Shown here: positions 1-10,323 of the stretch, one piece after another
How the letters are laid out: every line of letters begins with the position of its first letter
Position numbering within the stretch: the stretch's first letter is position 1
Assembly: GCA_016744435.1 (NCBI GenBank)
Contig: JADGEJ010000016.1
Span: 1-64,000, forward strand
DNA: 64,000 nucleotides
Direction of reading: 5' to 3'
Source of the DNA: Lentibacter sp.
GTDB taxonomy: Bacteria > Pseudomonadota > Alphaproteobacteria > Rhodobacterales > Rhodobacteraceae
Notes under the pieces: generated by a model
Databases searched by the model: none
Told to the model about the DNA's origin: nothing
What the model saw: the letters and a program-made list of their open reading frames with translations, nothing else
Translations under genes and position numbers: made by a program

Positions 1-130
1 GGCAGATATTTCGCCTGCCGTCTTTCCAATGCCTTGAAATAGAACCACTATTCCTTCAGCACTGGGCATAGTCAGGCAAAATATCTGGCAAACCAGAAGT
101 GCAGGATTAATGGGTCCTGACCCTAAACTG

Positions 131-529
131 CTATACGCCGATCTTTGGCCCAAGGCACAGCATCGGCTCATCGCTTTTCTCGATCTCATAGAGCGGTGTC
201 GCCTGCGCCCCGTTCTCGAACGTTGCACGCAATTTGCCGCCTTCAGAGTGAAACGCCCAGCACTGGGGCTCATCCGGCCTGTCTTCGTAGACAAAGCAAA
301 TCAGCCTCTCTGGTGTGTCATACCAGTAGCCTTCCTTGCACTGCCCATCGAGGAATGACCACTGCACGCGGCGGTCTTCATGATAAAGTTCAGCGCCATA
401 AGGCTCGGTGTCATAGCCATAGTAGAACGTCTGCCCGCGGGTGAGGGCGTCAAACGCGTCGCCCGTCAGGCGCTCTTGCGCCACGGCCCCGAGGGGGAAA
501 ACGATAAGAAAGATAATAGCCCGCCACAT
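131..529 (-). CDS. hypothetical exported protein
   Basis: 132 aa ORF with N-terminal signal-like segment (MWRAIIFLIVFPLGAVAQE); no recognised domain. Confidence 0.6.
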   Translation of the reverse strand: MWRAIIFLIVFPLGAVAQERLTGDAFDALTRGQTFYYGYDTEPYGAELYHEDRRVQWSFLDGQCKEGYWYDTPERLICFVYEDRPDEPQCWAFHSEGGKLRATFENGAQATPLYEIEKSDEPMLCLGPKIGV

Positions 530-538
530 GTTGCGAGT

Positions 539-1576
539 TTAGGCAGCTAGCGCCGCCTCTGGCAAGCGGGCAAGTTCACGGCGCATGACGCGGCGGTATA
601 GCGGCGGCAAAAGCGCGATCGTCGCCATCACAGGCAGCGAGTGCGGCAGCGTCGGCATCGTCGCTTCGTTGAGCTCAAGAGCCGGATAGGGGCGTTGTGG
701 GTTGACGTGGTGGTCAGAGTGGCGCGCGGCGTTCAGCATCAAGGCTGAAGAATACCAGTGCGGCGTGTTCCACGAATGCTGCGGCCCGACTGGCTCATAA
801 CGCCCAGCCTCATTGCGTGCGCGCGACAGCCCGTAGTGCTGGACATAGTCCGCCATGGCGATTTGAAGCTGTGAGTAGAGCGCTATCGCCAGCAGTGCAA
901 CAAAGCCAAGGAAGCCTCCGATGGCCACAGCCACGCCCAGCGTGACAAGCGCGACAAGCAAATCGAGCATGAAGGGGTGCGACAAAAGGCTGGGCGCTGT
1001 CTGCTTGCGCGCACGCATTGCGTTTTCGGCCTTTAACCCACTTGCAAAGGCGCTCCACCACACGCGGGCGAAATAGCGGTAAAACCCTTCGCCGTTGCGC
1101 GCGGTGCAGGGGTCATCTTCTGTCGCGACATGCACATGGTGGATCAAAACATGGGTGCTGGCGTGGTGCCCGTAGAGCATTGAGCCATAAACGATTCGCC
1201 CCAAACGCCGCGCAAACCGCTCTTTGCGGTGAATAAGCTCATGCGCGTTCGGGTGCGACACTTGGCCAAAGAAAAGCGAGTAGGCGATCAGCGTTGCCAT
1301 GACCTGTGGCCAGCCCATGCCAGACACCGAAAGCCCGTAGAGCGCAGCCCCCATCAAAGGGAAGTGCAAAAGGCCTAAGACCACTGATAACTTGGCCCCT
1401 GAGGGGAATTCTGTGCCTTCGTCCATGTCAGGGAAAAGCCGCGGTATGAAGCGGTCCATGAAGGCTGTGAACAGCGAAATATACACGAGTGCGGCCCAAG
1501 CCCAAGCGCCCCCGAAAAAGGCGGCGGCAAAGAGCATTCCCGCATTGGAAAGCGTGACAAAAACAAATGGTAGCAT
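539..1576 (-). CDS. alkB: alkane 1-monooxygenase / fatty acid desaturase-like membrane di-iron enzyme
   Basis: Histidine boxes HELIHRKE, HVLIHHVHVAT and HSDHHVNPQRPYP, plus several TM segments, typical of AlkB family. Confidence 0.85.
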   Translation of the reverse strand: MLPFVFVTLSNAGMLFAAAFFGGAWAWAALVYISLFTAFMDRFIPRLFPDMDEGTEFPSGAKLSVVLGLLHFPLMGAALYGLSVSGMGWPQVMATLIAYSLFFGQVSHPNAHELIHRKERFARRLGRIVYGSMLYGHHASTHVLIHHVHVATEDDPCTARNGEGFYRYFARVWWSAFASGLKAENAMRARKQTAPSLLSHPFMLDLLVALVTLGVAVAIGGFLGFVALLAIALYSQLQIAMADYVQHYGLSRARNEAGRYEPVGPQHSWNTPHWYSSALMLNAARHSDHHVNPQRPYPALELNEATMPTLPHSLPVMATIALLPPLYRRVMRRELARLPEAALAA

Positions 1577-1781
1577 GTTGAGTATCCAGTTGGCAGACGG
1601 GACGAATGTAAAGCAGAGTGGTTATTGATAGTAAAAAATTATGGCAAATTCATGGCGAAAGACTGCTGAGGTTTCCCCCTAAATCCTGCCTAAACCCTGC
1701 CGCTTACGCTTTGCGCGGGTTCAATGTCGTTTTTGGTTGCCCTGACATGGCGCGCGCGCTTTAGGGTGGCGTAAGGCAAAG

Positions 1782-3482
1782 ATGCAAGGGAAGCCCATGG
1801 CACTCGATACGCGCAAAGGTGTTTGGAAATCAGGCAAAGGCAAGGGCCGTCACACGCCCAAAGGCCGCCAACTTGACGACGCGGCTTGGGACGAGGTCAA
1901 GGCGTTGCTCGGCAATGCGCCGCGCCGCCGTGACTTGCTGATCGAGCATCTGCACAAAATCCAAGACAGTTATGGCTGCCTGTCCGCCGCCCACATCCGC
2001 GCGCTGGCCGAAGAGATGCGCATGTCGATGGCCGAGATATATGAGGTCGCCACGTTCTATGCCCATTTTGATGTGGTCAAAGAAGGCGAGGTGGCTCCGC
2101 CCGCTTTGACAATTCGCGTCTGCGACTCGCTCTCGTGCGAGCTGGCTGGTGCGCAGCAACTCAAAGCGGCGCTTGAAGACGGGCTTGATGCCGCTGAAGT
2201 GCGCGTGTTGCGCGCGCCTTGCATGGGGCGTTGCGACACCGCTCCTGTACTTGAGATTGGCCACAACCACATCGACAATGCGACTGTGGATAAGGTTCAT
2301 GCGGCGATTTCAGCTGACGATACTCACGTGCATATCCCTGATTATCAAGCGCTTAGAGAGTATAGCTCAGGTGGCGGTTACGAAGCACTCACGCGCCTTC
2401 GTGAGAGTGGCGACTGGAGGGAAGTCCAGCAGACCATCCTTGATAGCGGCTTGCGCGGCCTTGGTGGCGCTGGCTTTCCTTCGGGCACTAAATGGGGCTT
2501 TGTGCGCGCCAATGAAGGCCCGCGTTATCTGGCCGTGAATGGCGATGAGGGCGAGCCGGGAACATTCAAAGATCGCTTCTACCTAGAGCGCGAACCGCAT
2601 GCTTTTCTTGAGGGCATGCTGATCGCGGCTTGGGCTGTCGACGCCGAAACATGTTTTATCTACATGCGCGACGAGTACCCTGCTGTGCTTGAGATATTGC
2701 GATGTGAAATCAAAGCGCTGGAAGACGCAGGGCATGTGGATAAAGGTTACATCGAGCTGCGGCGCGGCGCGGGTGCTTACATCTGCGGAGAAGAAAGCGC
2801 GATGATCGAGAGCATCGAAGGCAAGCGCGGCGAGCCACGCCACCGCCCGCCGTTTGTGGCGCAAGTCGGCCTCTTCGGGCGGCCCACACTTGTCCACAAC
2901 GTCGAGACGCTGCACTGGGTCTCAAAGATCGTGAGGAACGGGCCGGAACTGCTTAATTCGGTTGAGAAAAACGGCCGTAAAGGTCTGCGGTCTTATTCTG
3001 TTTCTGGTCGCGTGAATAACCCGGGTGTGCATCTTTTGCCAGCTGGCTCAACCATCCTTGATGTGATCGACGCGGCGGGTGGCATGCTTGAAGGCCACGC
3101 ACTCAAAGCCTACCAGCCCGGTGGCCCGTCGTCGGGCATCTTGCCTGCGCATATGGGCGACATCCCGCTTGATTTTGACACGCTGCAGCCGCACGGCAGC
3201 TTCATCGGGTCTGCTGCGGTTGTCGTGCTTTCCAACCAAGACAGCGCCCGCGACGCGGCTCTCAATATGCTGCGTTTCTTTGAGGACGAAAGTTGCGGCC
3301 AATGCACGCCTTGTCGTGTTGGCTGCGAGAAGGCCGTCAAGCTGATGCAGGCCGAAAAATGGGACCAAACGCTGCTGGAAGAGCTTTCAGTCGCCATGGT
3401 TGATACCTCGATTTGTGGGCTTGGCCAAGCGGCGCCCAACCCGATCCGCTTGACGATGAAGCATTTCCCAGATGAGATATGA
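1782..3482 (+). CDS. NuoE-NuoF fusion type NAD-dependent formate dehydrogenase beta subunit-like protein
   Basis: N-terminal NuoE-like thioredoxin [2Fe-2S] domain followed by NuoF FMN/NADH domain (RGLGGAGFPSGTKW, GDEGEPGTFKDR, GAGAYICGEE) and 4Fe-4S motif ESCGQCTPCRVGCEK. Confidence 0.85.
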   Translation: MQGKPMALDTRKGVWKSGKGKGRHTPKGRQLDDAAWDEVKALLGNAPRRRDLLIEHLHKIQDSYGCLSAAHIRALAEEMRMSMAEIYEVATFYAHFDVVKEGEVAPPALTIRVCDSLSCELAGAQQLKAALEDGLDAAEVRVLRAPCMGRCDTAPVLEIGHNHIDNATVDKVHAAISADDTHVHIPDYQALREYSSGGGYEALTRLRESGDWREVQQTILDSGLRGLGGAGFPSGTKWGFVRANEGPRYLAVNGDEGEPGTFKDRFYLEREPHAFLEGMLIAAWAVDAETCFIYMRDEYPAVLEILRCEIKALEDAGHVDKGYIELRRGAGAYICGEESAMIESIEGKRGEPRHRPPFVAQVGLFGRPTLVHNVETLHWVSKIVRNGPELLNSVEKNGRKGLRSYSVSGRVNNPGVHLLPAGSTILDVIDAAGGMLEGHALKAYQPGGPSSGILPAHMGDIPLDFDTLQPHGSFIGSAAVVVLSNQDSARDAALNMLRFFEDESCGQCTPCRVGCEKAVKLMQAEKWDQTLLEELSVAMVDTSICGLGQAAPNPIRLTMKHFPDEI

Positions 3483-3527
3483 CCTGACGAGATATGACCT
3501 AAAGAAAACTTGAACTGAGGAACGCCT

Positions 3528-4193
3528 ATGCTTGGCCTTGGCACTGACATGACGCTTATCTTTCTGGCCGCCGCATTCTGCGCGCTCGCTTATCTGGCGA
3601 TATGCGCCCGGCCGGGCAAAAGCTGGCTCAAAACTGTTCTCAAGACCCTGTCTGTTTTGCTCCTGTCGGCCATCGCCTTTCAAGAAGTTGGGCTTATGCT
3701 ACTGGCCGTCGCATTGATCAGTTGTGCTGTGGGCGACTTTTTTCTGTCCCGCGAGGGCGACGAATCTTTCCTGTCGGGGGTCGGCTCATTTGCCCTCGGT
3801 CACCTCGCATATGCTGCGCTTTTTTGGCTGCACCCAGAGGCCGATCTCCAGCGTATCTCCGACGGGTGGCCGCTTGTCATAGCGCTCGTATTGTTAGGGG
3901 TGGTTATGGCAGTGGTTCTGTTTCGAAAGGCCGGGCCGCTGCGCTTTGCCGTTCTCCTCTATGTGCCGATCATTATGCTGATGGGGGTCATGGCAATGGG
4001 CATGCCGTTTGAGCGAGGGTTTATCCTCATCTTGCCCGCTGCGCTGTTGTTCATCGTTTCCGATTTCATTCTTGCCCAAGAGATGTTCGTTTTGCCCGCC
4101 GATCATCAGCTGCGCCGCATCACGCCCTATGCCGTGTGGAGCACTTACTGGAGCGCCCAAGCATTGTTTCTGATCGGCTTTCTCACTGGTTAG
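3528..4193 (+). CDS. YhhN family (lysoplasmalogenase-like) membrane protein
   Basis: Multi-TM protein with YhhN-like SCAVGDFFLS and AALLFIVSDFILA motifs. Confidence 0.75.
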   Translation: MLGLGTDMTLIFLAAAFCALAYLAICARPGKSWLKTVLKTLSVLLLSAIAFQEVGLMLLAVALISCAVGDFFLSREGDESFLSGVGSFALGHLAYAALFWLHPEADLQRISDGWPLVIALVLLGVVMAVVLFRKAGPLRFAVLLYVPIIMLMGVMAMGMPFERGFILILPAALLFIVSDFILAQEMFVLPADHQLRRITPYAVWSTYWSAQALFLIGFLTG

Positions 4194-5107
4194 CGCTTGT
4201 TGCGGTAAACCGCGCATAGGCAACCCGAGGCTTTGAGCTTGGTGCAAAACTGCCAAGCCGCCTTGCTTGTGTTTCGCCCAATGCGCGCAAAATAGTAACC
4301 TTTAGAACGGCTTGCACGGCTTTTCTCATGCGGAAAATCGGGTTTCTCACTCTTTACCAAAGCACTACACCGTGCTGTTCGGGCCTTGTATTTCGCTCTC
4401 GCGGCCTTGCGACTTACGCCAAAAGCCAGCTGCACGCCCCAAGGCTTGATCGCGGGTTCGGTTTGAGGTGGCTTTGATAGCTTTCGATCTTTCGAAAGTG
4501 CATAGCACGATAGCGGAAATTTCACTTTTTTTGAAAGGCTTAGGTCTAACTCTTCAGGTGGATTTTGAACCCAGGTTTCTGCGCTCGCGCCTGTTATGAT
4601 CTTCACATAGTTCACGGTTTCGCGCGCCAACCCGCCAGTGCCCGCAATCAGCCCCTGAGCCCTTCGTTCGCCGCCATTATAGCCAACTGCAGCCAGTCCA
4701 ACATTGCCATAGCGCCGTGCCATTTCCGCAAGATAGTGCGCCGAATGGTCCAGAGCATCAGCGGGGTTATATGGGTCAACCAGCCCACGCTTGGTAGCAG
4801 TCGAGCGGATAAACTGCGCGATCCCCATCGCGTCTGCGTGGCTCTTGGCGAAAGGATCAAACCGGCTTTCCTGCCAAATGAGGCGCGTAAAAAAGCCTCG
4901 GTCAAGCCCGTGGCGTTCGCTGACAGTGTCGATAAGCTGACAAGTGTCATACACAAAATGCTCCCAGCGGATGCACTCTTTATGCCCCCATTTTTCGGTG
5001 GTGCATATTCGGTCTGGCGGCTCGGCAAGAGCCGCGCTTGCCGCAAAAAGAAACATACTGAAAAACACTAGGCGCATGAGGCGAAATGGCCTGAGACGGG
5101 CAAACAT
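4190..5107 (-). CDS. lytic transglycosylase (SLT domain) protein
   Basis: Signal peptide; IWQESRFDPFAKSHADAMGIAQFIRSTA...AAVGYNGG catalytic SLT motifs. Confidence 0.85.
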   Translation of the reverse strand: MFARLRPFRLMRLVFFSMFLFAASAALAEPPDRICTTEKWGHKECIRWEHFVYDTCQLIDTVSERHGLDRGFFTRLIWQESRFDPFAKSHADAMGIAQFIRSTATKRGLVDPYNPADALDHSAHYLAEMARRYGNVGLAAVGYNGGERRAQGLIAGTGGLARETVNYVKIITGASAETWVQNPPEELDLSLSKKVKFPLSCYALSKDRKLSKPPQTEPAIKPWGVQLAFGVSRKAARAKYKARTARCSALVKSEKPDFPHEKSRASRSKGYYFARIGRNTSKAAWQFCTKLKASGCLCAVYRNKR

Positions 5108-5174
5108 GTCAACTGATGCCTTTTCTTAGGGCCGCGCGCGTATTAACTGGAAGGGGAAACTGCTCGGATGTGCC

Positions 5175-6491
<1,317 letters not shown>

Positions 6492-6545
6492 GGCCCCCAT
6501 GCTTTTTCTTTGTAAAAATACTCCGGGGAGCGCGAGGGGCTGGCC
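6492..6545 (-). repeat. REP-like intergenic element: palindrome gcgaggggctggcccctcgc plus ggagtatttttacaaagaaaaa (minus strand)
   Basis: Near-identical architecture to 62640-62725. Confidence 0.7.
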
Positions 6546-6559
6546 CCTCGCACCCGCCC

Positions 6560-7462
6560 TTGAGTGACTGGCTGATCTCGCTTGAAGGCACCGAAGCTGG
6601 CCACAGGCTTGCCCTTGGCCTTGCTCTTTTGGCTGCTTTTCTTCACGCTGTTTTTGGCGCGCTGCAAAAAGGTCGCCACGATCCATGGCTCACCCGCGGC
6701 GCGATAGACGCCTCTTATTCTGCCATAGCCGCGCCCTTCGCCTTCTTTGTGGTGCCTTGGCCCGAGGCGCACATGTGGCCGATCTTCGCCGCTGCTTTCG
6801 TCATTCATGTGGGCTACAAACTCATGCAAAGCTGGGCTTACACCAAGGGTGCCTACACGGTGGTTTACCCGGTCGTGCGCGGCACGGGACCGCTGTTCAC
6901 TGTGATCGGAGCTTACTTTCTCTTTGGTGAGCACTTCACGGCAGTGCAATGGGCCGGGGTGGCAACGCTCCTCGCGGGCATCTATGGCCTCGCGGCCTAC
7001 AACCTGCGCCATGTCACCAGCGAGCGCGACACGCTTAACACTGCCCTCATTCTTGCCGCTATTACGGGGCTTTTTGTCGCCGCCTACACCACATGGGACG
7101 CCTACGGCATTCGCGCCACAGCCAACCCTTTCACCTTTCTGGCGTGGTTCTTTTTTATCGACGGGGTGTTCTTTCCCTTCGTGGCTTACGCGCGCTATCG
7201 CAGCCTCAAGGACAAGCCCGCCATAGCGCCGCTGATGCAGCGCGGCCTAATCGGCGCTTTCGTAGCCTTTGCGTCTTTCGGCTCGATCATGTTGGCGACA
7301 CGGCTTGATAATGTCGGGGAAGCCGCCATCTTACGAGAGACATCAACAGTTTTCGCTGCGCTTATCGGTTGGCTTGCCCTCAAAGAAACGGTAGGACCGC
7401 GCAGAATTGCGCTCATGGCATTGATCGCGGCAGGTGCCGTGATCGTAGAACTGGGTGGATAG
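6560..7462 (+). CDS. EamA/DMT family transporter
   Basis: 10-TM drug/metabolite transporter pattern; TTG start likely. Confidence 0.8.
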   Translation: MSDWLISLEGTEAGHRLALGLALLAAFLHAVFGALQKGRHDPWLTRGAIDASYSAIAAPFAFFVVPWPEAHMWPIFAAAFVIHVGYKLMQSWAYTKGAYTVVYPVVRGTGPLFTVIGAYFLFGEHFTAVQWAGVATLLAGIYGLAAYNLRHVTSERDTLNTALILAAITGLFVAAYTTWDAYGIRATANPFTFLAWFFFIDGVFFPFVAYARYRSLKDKPAIAPLMQRGLIGAFVAFASFGSIMLATRLDNVGEAAILRETSTVFAALIGWLALKETVGPRRIALMALIAAGAVIVELGG

Positions 7463-7472
7463 GAGAGTAAAA

Positions 7473-8078
7473 ATGGCTGAGCAACGTAAGATCAACCCGA
7501 TGCTGAAGCTTGGCCTGGAGATGGGTCCAGTGATCGCTTTTTTCGTGGCTTACGTCTGGCTCAAGGGTGAGACATTCACAATCGGTGGCAATGACTACTC
7601 CGGCTTTATCCTCGTCACGGCGATGTTCGTGCCTCTGATGATCCTCACAACAGGCATCCTTTGGAAGCTCACCGGGCATCTTTCAAAAATGCAGATCATG
7701 ACGCTTTTGCTTGTGGTCGTCTTTGGCGGGCTAACCGTTTGGCTGAATGATCCCAAGTTTATCAAGATGAAGCCGACGATCCTTTACACCTTCTTTGGCT
7801 CCGCCCTTGGCCTTGGCCTATTGCGCGGCCAGTCTTACCTGCGCCATGTGATGGAGGGGATGATGCCGCTCGCGGATGCGGGCTGGATGATCCTGACCCG
7901 TCGCCTGATGATGTTCTTCTTCGGCCTCGCTGTCGCCAACGAGCTAGTCTGGCGCACAATGTCCGAGCAAGCTTGGGTGAACTTCAAAACATTCGGCCTC
8001 ACAGCCGCGCTGTTTGCCTTCTTCATGAGCCAGTCAAAGCTCTTTGCCGCGCATAGCACCGAAGAGTCTGACACTTGA
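7473..8078 (+). CDS. yciB: inner membrane-spanning protein YciB / septation protein A
   Basis: LEMGPVIAFFVAYVW, KPTILYTFFGSALGLGLL and MFFFGLAVANELVWRTMSEQAWVNFKTF are typical of YciB/IspZ. Confidence 0.9.
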   Translation: MAEQRKINPMLKLGLEMGPVIAFFVAYVWLKGETFTIGGNDYSGFILVTAMFVPLMILTTGILWKLTGHLSKMQIMTLLLVVVFGGLTVWLNDPKFIKMKPTILYTFFGSALGLGLLRGQSYLRHVMEGMMPLADAGWMILTRRLMMFFFGLAVANELVWRTMSEQAWVNFKTFGLTAALFAFFMSQSKLFAAHSTEESDT

Positions 8079-8117
8079 CCACGTAGCCCAGCGGAGCTAG
8101 TTAGGCATAAGTAATAC

Positions 8118-8173
8118 TCTCAGTGGCGATTTGTTACCGGATTGCAGGCCACTTAAAACAAACTGCTAAAAGG
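8118..8173 (+). ncRNA. SAM-II riboswitch (metA motif)
   Basis: TCTCAGTGGCGATTTGTTACCGGATTGCAGGCCACTTAAAACAAACTGCTAAAAGG matches the SAM-II consensus (AGTGGTGATTTG..CCGGCTTGCAGCCACNTTAAA..GCTAAA); located upstream of metZ. Confidence 0.92.
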
Positions 8174-8185
8174 TCGAGATGAAGG

Positions 8186-8217
8186 AGCTCCTTCGGCTTG
8201 GCCGACGGAGCTTTTTT
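8186..8217 (+). terminator. intrinsic terminator between SAM-II riboswitch and metZ
   Basis: agctccttcggc-ttg-gccgacggagct (11 pairs, 1 mismatch) followed by a T run. Confidence 0.85.
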
Positions 8218-8233
8218 ATTGGCGGAGGATCCC

Positions 8234-9415
8234 ATGCCAAAGAAGTTCAAGAACCGCACAGCGCTTGTCCACGGTGGCACACGCCGCTCGCAATATGGCG
8301 AAGTCAGCGAAGCTGTCTTTCTCACTCAAGGTTTTGTCTACAAGACAGCCGAAGAGGCCGAGCAGCGCTTTATCAAGTCGGGTGATGATGAGTTCATCTA
8401 TGCGCGCTACGGCAACCCGACAGTGCGCATGTTCGAAGAACGGCTCTCGCATTATATGGGCTATGAAGACGGGTTTGCCTGCACCTCGGGCATGGCGGCT
8501 GTCAGCGGCGCGTTGATGGCGCTCCTGAAGGCGGGCGATCATGTCGTTGCCTCGCGCGCGCTGTTTGGCTCGTGCCTCTATGTGCTCGAAGACGTTCTCG
8601 CGCGCTATGGTGTGCACATCACGCTGGTTGACGGCACAGACAACGCGGCATGGAGCGCAGCCATCAGCGACGAGACGACTCTGGTCTTCCTTGAAAGCAT
8701 CTCCAACCCGACGCTCGAAGTGATCGACCTTAGGCATGTCTGTGAACTGGCGCATGCCCATGGCGCGCTCGTGTTGGTTGACGACGCAATGGCAACGCCT
8801 GTCTTTAGCTATGCCCATGACTGCGGCGCAGATCTGGTGATCGTCTCGACGACCAAACATGTCGACGGGCAGGGGCGCATGCTCGGCGGGCTGATTGCCG
8901 GCTCAAAAGAGCTGATCCGCGGGCCGATCGAGGCCTACATCAAGCACACCGGCGGCGCGATGAACCCGTTCACAGCGTGGACACACCTCAAGGCGCTTGA
9001 AACGCTAGAGCTGCGTGTGCGGGCACAGGCGTCGGCTGCTTTGCAGATCACCGAGGCGTTGCAAGGCCATGCCAAGCTGTCTGGCGTGCGCTACCCGACA
9101 CATCCGGCACACCCGCAAGCAGAGGTGGCACAGCGCCAGTCTGAAGCGGGCGGCACTGTGCTTGCCTTTGAAGTCAAAGGCGGGCGCGACGCTTGCTTTA
9201 AGTTCCTCAACGCGCTTGAAATCGCGACGATCTCCAACAACTTTGCTGATGCGAAGTCGATCGCGACACACCCCGCCACGACAACGCACCAGCGCCTGCC
9301 GCAAGAGCAAAAAGACATGCTCGGTATCTCTGACGGGCTTGTGCGTTTTTCAGTCGGGCTGGAAGACGTGGGCGATATCATCGCTGACCTTCTGCAAGCG
9401 CTAGACGCGGCCTAA
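8234..9415 (+). CDS. metZ: O-succinylhomoserine sulfhydrylase
   Basis: PLP-dependent Cys/Met metabolism family; STTKHVDGQGRMLGG PLP-Lys region; RBS ggagg upstream of ATG. Confidence 0.9.
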   Translation: MPKKFKNRTALVHGGTRRSQYGEVSEAVFLTQGFVYKTAEEAEQRFIKSGDDEFIYARYGNPTVRMFEERLSHYMGYEDGFACTSGMAAVSGALMALLKAGDHVVASRALFGSCLYVLEDVLARYGVHITLVDGTDNAAWSAAISDETTLVFLESISNPTLEVIDLRHVCELAHAHGALVLVDDAMATPVFSYAHDCGADLVIVSTTKHVDGQGRMLGGLIAGSKELIRGPIEAYIKHTGGAMNPFTAWTHLKALETLELRVRAQASAALQITEALQGHAKLSGVRYPTHPAHPQAEVAQRQSEAGGTVLAFEVKGGRDACFKFLNALEIATISNNFADAKSIATHPATTTHQRLPQEQKDMLGISDGLVRFSVGLEDVGDIIADLLQALDAA

Positions 9416-9418
9416 GCC

Positions 9419-9895
9419 ATGAGCCTTCTTGTGCGTGACGCGGGCCCAGCCGATGCTGAGGCCTTGGGCGAATTGTTTTTTCTGTCTGTCCGTGAGGGCG
9501 CGGCGCCGCGCTACTCGGAAACCGAGCGCGTGGCATGGATGCCTGAGCCGCCATCAGGCCCCGAATGGGAAAGCGGCCTCGCAGAACAAGACGTTGTGCT
9601 GGTCGAAAAGGGCGGCGCGTTTCTTGGCTTCATGTCGCTTGACGCGCGCGGCTACCTCGACCTTGCCTTTGTCCAGCCTGATGCGCGTGGCACAGGCGTC
9701 GCAGACGCGCTTTATGCGGTGCTTGAAAATCGCGCTTTGGCGGCTGGCATGCCCGCGCTCACAACCCACGCCAGCCTGATGGCCCGCAGCTTTTTTGCGC
9801 GCCACGGCTGGGAGGTGCAACAGGCCGAAACCGTTTCGCGCGGCTGTGAAGAGTTACGCCGCTTCAAGATGCGCAAAGACTTTCAACTCGCTTGA
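9419..9895 (+). CDS. GNAT family N-acetyltransferase
   Basis: LDLAFVQPDARGTGVADALYAVLENRALAAG acetyl-CoA binding motif. Confidence 0.8.
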   Translation: MSLLVRDAGPADAEALGELFFLSVREGAAPRYSETERVAWMPEPPSGPEWESGLAEQDVVLVEKGGAFLGFMSLDARGYLDLAFVQPDARGTGVADALYAVLENRALAAGMPALTTHASLMARSFFARHGWEVQQAETVSRGCEELRRFKMRKDFQLA

Positions 9896-9924
9896 GGTGT
9901 GCCGGGGCCTCCCGCCCACGTCAA

Positions 9925-10026
9925 TTGCATCAAAGATGCAACCTCCGCAGTTGGGCATAGCCGGGTGGCGCTGTGGCAGCTTCGCTGACACAGCGCCACC
10001 CGGCGGGGCGACTTGGCGAAGCCAAG
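9925..10026. repeat. cluster of three hairpins
   Basis: ttgcatc-aaa-gatgcaa (9925-9941), gccgggtggcgctgtg...cacagcgccacccggc (9960-10004), cttggc-gaa-gccaag (10012-10026). Confidence 0.8.
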
Positions 10027-10072
10027 GCGCAAAACCTCCCTCAGCACCAAACTGAAGACTGAAAGCCGGCAC

Positions 10073-10206
10073 CGCGCGCGGCGTTAAGTTAATTTCGGTT
10101 AAGATTTCCCAACAAAACTGTGCATACGCGTTATGCACGCATAGCTGCACACAAAACTGCATAGTGTAGGCACGGCTATTTTTAGGGTGCAAACCGGCGT
10201 TAACCA
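10073..10206 (-). repeat. dispersed intergenic element, copy A
   Basis: Reverse complement ggttaacgcc...gccgtgcctacactatgcag...cagctatgcgtgcataacgcgtatgcacagttttg...ttaacgccgcgcgcg shared with copies B and C. Confidence 0.75.
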
Positions 10207-10323
10207 CACCGTGTGCTGCATTTTTCGCAAAACTGCCGTTGGGGAGGTGCTTATAGTCTGAATTGGCAATTCGCGCGCAACTCGCCTACATTACAAAGAC
10301 CTGTACCAAAGGGGGGCACGCCC

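Noticed and set aside
3465-3502. Tandem duplication gagatatgacct around the stop codon of the FdsB-like gene
   Set aside because: Only two 12-bp copies; likely incidental slippage without clear function.
10073-10206. CtrA-binding sites (TTAA-N7-TTAA) in the dispersed element
   Set aside because: Spacing between TTAA half-sites does not match N7; GTTAAC ends alone are insufficient.
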